Source: an uncultured Desulfovibrio sp.
Lineage (GTDB): Bacteria; Desulfobacterota; Desulfovibrionia; Desulfovibrionales; Desulfovibrionaceae
Direction of reading: 5' to 3'
Assembly: GCA_947176055.1 (NCBI GenBank)
Contig: CAMWPE010000051.1
Coordinates: 1 to 12,288, forward strand
Length of the DNA stretch: 12,288 nucleotides
Of this stretch, positions 8,147-12,288 are shown in pieces; position 1 is the first letter of the stretch, and every line of letters starts with the position of its first letter. The position numbers and the translations under genes are program-made. Under the pieces are notes generated by a model. That model saw nothing but the letters and a program-made list of their open reading frames with translations, did no database searches and had not been told where the DNA came from.

Positions 8147-9439
8147 ATGAGCGAATCCATAATCGATGATATAGATCTTTCCTTATCCGGAAACGCTTCT
8201 ATCAAGGTCATCGGCGTAGGCGGAGCCGGAGGCAACGCCGTCCAGGAGATGATAGAGTCGGATCTGATCGGGGTTCAGTTTATTTGCGGCAATACAGATT
8301 TGCAGGCGTTGAACAAAAATTCGGCCAAGACAAAAATTCAGCTTGGCGAAAAATTAACCCGCGGGCTGGGAGCCGGAGCGAATCCGAATGTGGGCAAGGA
8401 AGCCGCCATTGAAAGCATAAACATCATTCGCGAAGCTATCGGCGAAGCCGATATGGTCTTCATAACCGCGGGAATGGGCGGCGGAACGGGCACCGGCGCC
8501 GCCCCGGTCATCGCCCAGGCGGCGAAGGAGTTGAATTGCCTGACTATTGGCGTGGTCACCAAACCCTTTTCCTTTGAGGGCCCGCAACGGTTGCGCGTGG
8601 CCGAAGACGGTCTGGAAGAACTTAAAAAATATGTGGATTGCCTCATAGTGGTTCCCAACGATCGCCTGAATTGCATTGCGCCCAGGAAAACGCCGGTCAG
8701 CGTCATGTTTAAAAAGGCCAACGAAGTATTATTGAACGGCGTTCGGGGTATATCCGACGTTATAAAACGCGAAGGCTTTATTAATCTCGATTTCGCGGAT
8801 GTGCGCACCATCATGCGCGAAAGCGGACTGGCTCTTATGGGCATTGGCCGTTCCTCCGGAGAGAATCGCGCGCATGAAGCCACGCAGATGGCCATCGAAA
8901 GCCCGTTGCTTGAGAACGTCTCGCTGGAGAGCGCGAAAGGCATTCTCTATACCATAACCGCCTCCAAGGACAGCCTGACAATGGAGGAGATGTACGAAAT
9001 CGGAGGCATGATTCAGGACGCTGTAATCCTGCAGAAGAACATCAATATTATTTATGGTATGGTTTACGACGAGAGCCTGGGCGACGAGTTGCAGGTTACT
9101 GTTATTGCTACCGGCATCGAGCCGCCCTCGCTTGAAGAACAGATCGCCGACCCAATCGTCGCGCCTTTGAAGACTAAAAGCCAGCCGCAATATGGTTCAA
9201 ACGTTCAGCCGTTCAATCAAAATCCGGCGCCCCGTGAATGCGAGCCAATCTCCGATCCCGCCCCTATCCAGTCCAGGAAAAGAGCGTTTTCCGACTACGA
9301 AGAAGCTCCGCTGGAAAGGCGTTTCCCGCGCAAGGATACGAGGCCTCGCGTCACTCGCCATATTCCGGGCGAAGACAGCGTCACCTATGATACGAATAAT
9401 TTAGAAATACCGGCTTTTTTGCGCAGGACCGCGGATTAA
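8147..9439 (+). CDS. ftsZ: FtsZ, tubulin-like division GTPase
   Basis: FtsZ polymerises into the cytokinetic ring using GTP. The 430-residue protein has a short N-terminal leader (1-16) and the GTPase core (about 17-325). Core motifs are GVGGAGGNAV (23-32), NTDLQALN (49-56), the tubulin signature GGGTGTGAA (111-119), PFSFEG (140-145), VPNDRL (169-174) and the synergy (T7) loop NLDFADV (213-219) with the catalytic aspartates Asp215 and Asp218. A linker of about 90 residues (326-417) is rich in Pro and Gln and then in Arg, Lys, Glu and Asp, as expected for a disordered spacer. The C-terminal peptide LEIPAFLRR (419-427) is the site that binds FtsA and other tethers. All catalytic residues are present. 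A terminator follows, so ftsZ is the last gene of the main transcript. Confidence 0.98.
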   Translation: MSESIIDDIDLSLSGNASIKVIGVGGAGGNAVQEMIESDLIGVQFICGNTDLQALNKNSAKTKIQLGEKLTRGLGAGANPNVGKEAAIESINIIREAIGEADMVFITAGMGGGTGTGAAPVIAQAAKELNCLTIGVVTKPFSFEGPQRLRVAEDGLEELKKYVDCLIVVPNDRLNCIAPRKTPVSVMFKKANEVLLNGVRGISDVIKREGFINLDFADVRTIMRESGLALMGIGRSSGENRAHEATQMAIESPLLENVSLESAKGILYTITASKDSLTMEEMYEIGGMIQDAVILQKNINIIYGMVYDESLGDELQVTVIATGIEPPSLEEQIADPIVAPLKTKSQPQYGSNVQPFNQNPAPRECEPISDPAPIQSRKRAFSDYEEAPLERRFPRKDTRPRVTRHIPGEDSVTYDTNNLEIPAFLRRTAD

Positions 9440-9488
9440 TATATTTTGGAAGCTCGCTAAATACAGCGACGCGTAAATAATTTGTTAT

Positions 9489-9498
9489 CGCTATAGCG
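9489..9498. repeat. 10-bp perfect palindrome ahead of the terminator
   Basis: CGCTATAGCG reads the same on both strands and shares its last base with the terminator's left arm. Upstream, TCGCT (9454-9458) and TCGCT (9488-9492) can each pair with the single AGCGA at 9465-9469, so mutually exclusive small hairpins are possible in the 9440-9497 gap. The palindrome could be an operator or part of an RNA structure; the sequence does not decide. I found no good -35/-10 pair in this gap. Confidence 0.35.
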
Positions 9499-9527
9499 CG
9501 GGAAGTAACTCTTCCCGCTTTTTATTT
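9498..9527 (+). terminator. Rho-independent terminator after ftsZ
   Basis: A perfect 8-bp stem (GCGGGAAG at 9498-9505, CTTCCCGC at 9511-9518) closes a five-base loop and is followed by a T-rich run (TTTTTATTT, 9519-9527). It ends the dcw transcript 59 bases after the ftsZ stop. The SD of the next gene starts at 9528, directly after the T-tract, so this hairpin probably also lies in the leader of that gene and may let only a fraction of transcripts through. Confidence 0.9.
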
Positions 9528-9535
9528 GGAGGGAG
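9528..9535 (+). promoter_or_regulatory. Very strong ribosome-binding site of the small dual-CXXC gene
   Basis: GGAGGGAG sits at good distance from the ATG at 9539 and is among the strongest SD sequences in the window. It supports the 67-codon gene being real and well translated once transcribed. Confidence 0.8.
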
Positions 9536-9538
9536 AAG

Positions 9539-9742
9539 ATGGCTTATTTCGCGCTGAGGGAGAAGGAAACTTCTATTAAGTGTCCCAAATGCGGGAAAAC
9601 TCTGAAAATCGTACGTTCATGCAGGGAAGTGAAGATGCGTTGCGACGCCTGCGGATCTTCCTGGCCGCTGTCGGAATTTATTAATCAGGCAGACGAAGCC
9701 ATGGAAGAATTTATACAAAATGTATATATAGATAGAATTTAA
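9539..9742 (+). CDS. Small dual-CXXC (zinc-ribbon-like) protein
   Basis: This 67-residue protein has two CXXC pairs, CPKC (15-18) and CDAC (35-38), and a fifth cysteine, Cys28, between them. The spacing and the glycines after each second cysteine (CPKCG, CDACG) fit a small zinc ribbon binding one metal with four cysteines; redox use of the pairs is the alternative. The C-terminal part, from PLSEF (43-47) on, is acidic and probably helical, with no membrane segment or signal peptide, so it should be cytoplasmic. From memory, proteins of this type in Desulfovibrio-like genomes are named as dual-CXXC small (seleno)proteins, but I cannot check that. The gene follows ftsZ, separated from it by a terminator, and is convergent with the next gene. 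Its function is unknown; a link to division is only suggested by position. Confidence 0.82.
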   Translation: MAYFALREKETSIKCPKCGKTLKIVRSCREVKMRCDACGSSWPLSEFINQADEAMEEFIQNVYIDRI

Positions 9743-9805
9743 GCGGATCGGAAAACGACGGCCAGCGCGATCCGGTTTATCCGTTCCGGACCGCGGGCCG
9801 GACCG
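9743..9805. terminator. Convergent gap with inverted repeats, possible weak bidirectional terminator
   Basis: The 63 bases between the two convergent genes hold two inverted repeats. CGGATCG (9744-9750) pairs with CGATCCG (9768-9774) across a 17-base loop, and TCCGG (9785-9789) pairs with CCGGA (9798-9802) across eight bases. Neither has a proper T-tract on either strand, so termination here would be weak or rho-dependent. No other signal is seen. Confidence 0.35.
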
Positions 9806-10495
9806 TCAGGAATTGCTCTTAAGACCGAGCGGGAAAAAGTCGTCCGCGGGCAAGGAGAACATGATTCCAACGCCAGGCTGATCGAGATGCTCGCTCTCTC
9901 TTATCGCCTTTGAAATTTTTTCTTCCTGCTCCTTCAGGACAAGGATGAGCAATATTTCCTTTTCCGGCACTATCGTAATGCCAAAAAAGCTGTCATCCTT
10001 TTCCCTGACGGTGCCGCGAGCTTTTAGCACCGTTCCGCCCGTCGCGCCGGCGTCCCTCGCGACGTCGATGAGCTCGTCGGCCAGACCGGCGTTTACAACA
10101 ATAAAGAGAAGCGAGCGTTCAATTTTTTGACTCATGTTATCCGCCATCGCGTTGGCCGCGCTCCGGAGTTCCGGATCCGTTTTCGCGCCAAAATGAAAAA
10201 AGTTATCGATATCGAGTATAATGCCAATTCCCGGCATTTTTACGCACAAATCCGGCGCCATTCGCAAAGCTTCCCTGATTCGGCCCATAATCGGCGGCGG
10301 AGCCACAGTGAAAATAATTTCCTTGTCCACATCGCCAAGACACAGCATTCGCCAAAACGTGCTCTGGCTTGTGCCAGTCCCGAAAACGGCGGTGCTGCCA
10401 GCCGCGCCCGCGTCCTTGGCAAGCTCGACGACGCGTTCTCCTCGTCCTCGACGAACAACGCTGATTAAAAGTTGATTTCTGGGTTGGGCGGACAT
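9806..10495 (-). CDS. Tandem PII-like protein (two fused PII-family domains)
   Basis: The 229-residue soluble protein has two copies of a PII-like ferredoxin-fold domain. Copy 1 covers about 7-103 and copy 2 about 127-224. Matching segments are ISVVRRGRGE (11-20) with FIVVNAGLAD (131-140), AKDAGAAGST (26-35) with ARDAGATGGT (146-155), KEIIF (58-62) with KEILL (179-183), and PGIGI (88-92) with PGVGI (207-211). The offset is a steady 119-121 residues. Copy 2 keeps the GATGGT and ARGT elements before the T-loop and the FFGI/PEKEI region after it, which I associate with PII-like proteins found beside DUF1538 genes. Copy 1 has diverged more in the T-loop region. Neither shows the GlnB-type uridylylated Tyr51 context or a full GlnB B-loop. 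PII proteins bind nucleotides and effectors and gate transporters or enzymes, so the neighbouring membrane protein is the likely partner. The start is one base after that gene's stop, with GAGG (plus-strand CCTC, 10510-10513) as a rather distant SD. Confidence 0.85.
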   Translation of the reverse strand: MSAQPRNQLLISVVRRGRGERVVELAKDAGAAGSTAVFGTGTSQSTFWRMLCLGDVDKEIIFTVAPPPIMGRIREALRMAPDLCVKMPGIGIILDIDNFFHFGAKTDPELRSAANAMADNMSQKIERSLLFIVVNAGLADELIDVARDAGATGGTVLKARGTVREKDDSFFGITIVPEKEILLILVLKEQEEKISKAIRESEHLDQPGVGIMFSLPADDFFPLGLKSNS

Positions 10496-10496
10496 A

Positions 10497-11954
10497 TTAA
10501 CGCTTCGCGCCTCGCATTCTTAACTTAAATATTATGCCTAGAATCTGGATGGCGATTAAGGGAGTCATCGCGATCAAGGCGATGGCGCCAAAAGCGTCCA
10601 ACGCGGACATATTGCCAAATTCATGGGCGGCTCCGAGAGTGAATGACAAAATAAATGTCGACGCCAAGGGACCGCTCGCGACGCCGCCGGAATCGAAGGC
10701 GATGGCGGTAAAGAGGGGGGGACAAATCAAGGTCATCGCCAGCGCGACGATATAGCCGGGCAATAAAAAAGCCCAGAGGGAGAATCCGTAATATAGGCGA
10801 GCCAGGGAGAGCGCGACGGCGCTGGCTACACCCACGCATAAAAACACAAGAATGATCCTGCTTTTTATGGAGCCACCGGAAACTTCTTCCACTTGCCTGG
10901 TGAGAACCCAGACAGCGGGTTCCGCGCAAACGGCGAGCGCGCCAAGGGCAAAAGCGACTGTCACGATTATCCAGACCGAATCCAGTTTCGCAAGCATGGA
11001 TCCAAGCATTGTTCCGGCGGGAATAAATCCGCCCTTGACGCCAACGAAAAAGCAGACCAGCCCGAGATATGTGTACGTCAATCCCAGGACGAGGCGAATG
11101 ATCTGGCGCGTCCGCATTTTTCCAAACAGGAACAATTTGAAAAGAATGAAAAGAAAGATCAGCGGCGCCAGGGCCATGCCGGTTTCTTCGACGACTTCGG
11201 GTATATAACGGAGAAAATGGCCCCAGATGGAAGCGGATTGTTCGATTACGGCGTTGTCCCCGGCTGTAGAAGCGTCGCGGGAAAATAAGCCCAGGACGAG
11301 CACGGCCAGAATCGGCCCGATCGAGGCCACGCCGATGAGTCCGAAACTGTCATCATTGTCGCTTCTGGCGCGCACAGCCGCCACGCCTATGCCCAGAGCC
11401 ATAATAAATGGCACCGTCATCGGACCGGTGGTCGCTCCGCCTGCATCGAAAGCGATCCCTAGAAAACCTGGCTGGGCGAAAGCCGCGCAAATAAACACAA
11501 GCGCGTAAAAGACCGCTAGCATAATCCGCAACGATAATTGGAAGACAATTCGCGCCAGGGCTACGGAGACAAAAAGACCCACGCCGGAAGCGATCATCAC
11601 CACAAGTCCGAATTGCGGTATATCCGGACTTACCGCTTTTGCCTGCTGGGCCAGAACATGCACGTCGGGTTCCGCGATGGTTATAAAAAAACCGATAATA
11701 AAACCGGCCGCGAGCAATAAGGTCAGGTTGCGTTTTCTGGTCAAAGCCGAACCGGCTCTCGAACCTGTTGGCACAATGCCAATTTCCGCGCCGACCAAAA
11801 ATACGCCTAAACCTATTATAAGCAGGACGCCGCCAATCATAAATTTATATAAAGCGTCGCCCATGGGAGCGACTGTCAGATGCAGGGCCCAGACAACTAT
11901 CATGACAGGAATGACCGATATAGCGGCTTCCTTGATTTTCTCGATAAGAATCAT
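10497..11954 (-). CDS. DUF1538-type polytopic membrane protein, internally duplicated
   Basis: The 485-residue protein is almost wholly hydrophobic, with roughly 12-14 predicted membrane segments, and I recognise it as a DUF1538 family member. It consists of two homologous halves at about 1-225 and 250-475. Paired motifs recur at an offset of 250-251 residues: VGAEIGIVPTG (54-64) with VGVKGGFIPAG (304-314), AEPDVHVL (94-101) with AEPAVWVL (344-351), AFDAGGATTGP (168-178) with AFDSGGVASGP (419-429), and DSFG (202-205) with DAFG (453-456). Acidic residues and glycines inside membrane segments suggest a transport or channel path. The family has no function that I know. The gene is first in a two-gene operon with the tandem PII-like protein, which suggests that PII gates it. 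The ATG has GGAT ten to seven bases upstream, and a good promoter lies about 115 bases away. It could be a cation or small-solute transporter, but the substrate cannot be told from the sequence. Confidence 0.88.
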   Translation of the reverse strand: MILIEKIKEAAISVIPVMIVVWALHLTVAPMGDALYKFMIGGVLLIIGLGVFLVGAEIGIVPTGSRAGSALTRKRNLTLLLAAGFIIGFFITIAEPDVHVLAQQAKAVSPDIPQFGLVVMIASGVGLFVSVALARIVFQLSLRIMLAVFYALVFICAAFAQPGFLGIAFDAGGATTGPMTVPFIMALGIGVAAVRARSDNDDSFGLIGVASIGPILAVLVLGLFSRDASTAGDNAVIEQSASIWGHFLRYIPEVVEETGMALAPLIFLFILFKLFLFGKMRTRQIIRLVLGLTYTYLGLVCFFVGVKGGFIPAGTMLGSMLAKLDSVWIIVTVAFALGALAVCAEPAVWVLTRQVEEVSGGSIKSRIILVFLCVGVASAVALSLARLYYGFSLWAFLLPGYIVALAMTLICPPLFTAIAFDSGGVASGPLASTFILSFTLGAAHEFGNMSALDAFGAIALIAMTPLIAIQILGIIFKLRMRGAKR

Positions 11955-11963
11955 ATTTTATCC

Positions 11964-12028
11964 AGTCGCGACGGGAAACATACGGACAAACTTATCGGCG
12001 AGCGGGCGTTTTTGCGTCTATCGCGACT
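11964..12028 (-). repeat. Inverted repeat in the leader of the DUF1538 operon
   Basis: On the plus strand AGTCGCGA (11964-11971) and TCGCGACT (12021-12028) are perfect 8-base complements separated by 49 bases. In the minus-strand transcript they can form a long-range hairpin. Its 3' arm ends directly at the GGAT (plus 11960-11963) that serves as the SD, so pairing could restrict ribosome access. It could equally be a DNA operator pair, since each arm contains the palindrome TCGCGA. Function is inferred only. Confidence 0.4.
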
Positions 12029-12068
12029 TTCGCGGCGTCGCGTTCAAGGCTAAAATTTTTTCGCTAAT

Positions 12069-12097
12069 TTTATAGCAAGAAAAGCGCGAAGTTTCAA
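12069..12097 (-). promoter_or_regulatory. Sigma70-type promoter of the DUF1538 / PII-like operon
   Basis: Read on the minus strand, a -35 box TTGAAA (plus 12092-12097) and a -10 box TATAAA (plus 12069-12074) are separated by exactly 17 bases. A TGC immediately before the -10 gives an extended -10 element. Transcription would start near 12062 and produce a leader of about 107 bases. Both consensus fit and position support it. Confidence 0.75.
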
Positions 12098-12254
12098 ATT
12101 AATATATCGGTGGCAACCTTTGCGAATTTTCGCTCTTCTAAAACGGGATACAAGCGGGAAGAATGGGTTTTGAAGAAATAACGCTTTCAGGCGGAAACAA
12201 TATTTTCAGCGAAACAATCCGGAGATTCTTTTTTTATTTTTGATATAATTTGCC

Positions 12255-12260
12255 TATAAT
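12255..12260 (+). promoter_or_regulatory. Candidate rightward -10 box near the edge
   Basis: A perfect TATAAT at 12255-12260 is preceded by TG at 12251-12252 and by a T-rich run (12229-12241), and a second TATAAT occurs at 12244-12249. No good -35 hexamer is present at 16-18 bases from either box. A purine-rich GGGGAGA at 12277-12283 could be the SD of a gene that begins outside the window. Confidence 0.4.
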
Positions 12261-12288
12261 CTCGTTTACGCGCGGCGGGGAGATCGGA

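Larger units (their letters stand above)
11955..12288. other. Non-coding region between the DUF1538 operon and the right edge
   Basis: These 334 bases have no convincing gene. From the left they hold the leader of the minus-strand operon with its inverted repeat, the promoter of that operon, an AT-rich stretch (12098-12250) and a rightward promoter-like sequence near the edge. No tRNA, CRISPR repeat or mobile-element end was seen. The layout fits a divergent promoter region with another gene starting just beyond the window. Confidence 0.6.

Noticed and set aside
8338..8943. A 201-codon open frame on the minus strand inside ftsZ
   Set aside because: It lies wholly antisense to the strongly conserved FtsZ core and its translation shows no recognisable domain; a GC-rich gene commonly leaves such a shadow.
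11677..12075. A 132-codon plus-strand frame overlapping the start of the DUF1538 gene and its leader
   Set aside because: It is antisense to the well-supported membrane protein, runs through that gene's promoter and leader, and has low-complexity content.
12163..12243. A 26-codon frame starting MGFEEITL near the right edge, with a GGGAAGA upstream
   Set aside because: It is too short, has no recognisable features, ends in a Phe/Tyr run encoded by the T-rich tract, and has no promoter of its own.
1..12288. Mobile elements, CRISPR arrays, tRNA or rRNA genes
   Set aside because: I saw no transposase or integrase, no regularly spaced direct repeats, and no tRNA- or rRNA-like segment in the non-coding gaps.

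Overview
The window is the distal two thirds of a division and cell wall (dcw) cluster on the plus strand, followed by a convergent two-gene operon on the minus strand. The proximal cluster genes lie outside the left edge. Gene order is mraY (3' end only) - murD - ftsW - murG - murC - murB - ftsQ - ftsA - ftsZ. Genes from mraY to ftsQ are spaced by 8 nt or less or overlap (ATGA overlaps at murD/ftsW and murG/murC, 19 nt at ftsW/murG, 10 nt at murC/murB), so they are almost certainly co-transcribed. ftsA and ftsZ follow after 33 and 25 nt, each with a strong Shine-Dalgarno (SD) sequence. An intrinsic terminator stands after ftsZ.

The organism is a Gram-negative-type bacterium of moderate GC content. 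A cluster with no ddl between murB and ftsQ, an FtsZ tail ending in a LEIPAFLRR-type peptide, and a small dual-CXXC protein directly after ftsZ together suggest Desulfobacterota, probably Desulfovibrionales or a relative. This is inference from gene order and protein style, not a database match.

Region by region: 1-6852 carries the lipid I/II pathway (MraY, MurD, MurG, MurC, MurB) with the septal glycosyltransferase FtsW and the divisome protein FtsQ. 6886-9439 carries FtsA and FtsZ. 9498-9527 is a clear rho-independent terminator. 9539-9742 encodes a 67-residue protein with two CXXC motifs, whose SD abuts the terminator's T-tract. 9743-9805 is a short convergent gap with inverted repeats. 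9806-11954 (minus strand) encodes a 485-residue DUF1538-type membrane protein and, one base downstream, a soluble protein made of two fused PII-like domains. 11955-12288 holds a good sigma70-type promoter for that operon, a leader with an inverted repeat, and a weaker rightward promoter near the edge.

The plus-strand genes form one recognisable machine: cytoplasmic synthesis of UDP-MurNAc-peptide, its transfer to lipid, polymerisation at the septum, and the FtsA/FtsZ ring that directs it. The most interesting part is the minus-strand operon. A membrane protein of unknown function, built from two about 250-residue repeats, is paired with a PII-like protein that is also a tandem duplicate (about 120-residue period). 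This looks like a PII-gated transporter or channel whose ligand and substrate are not known to me.
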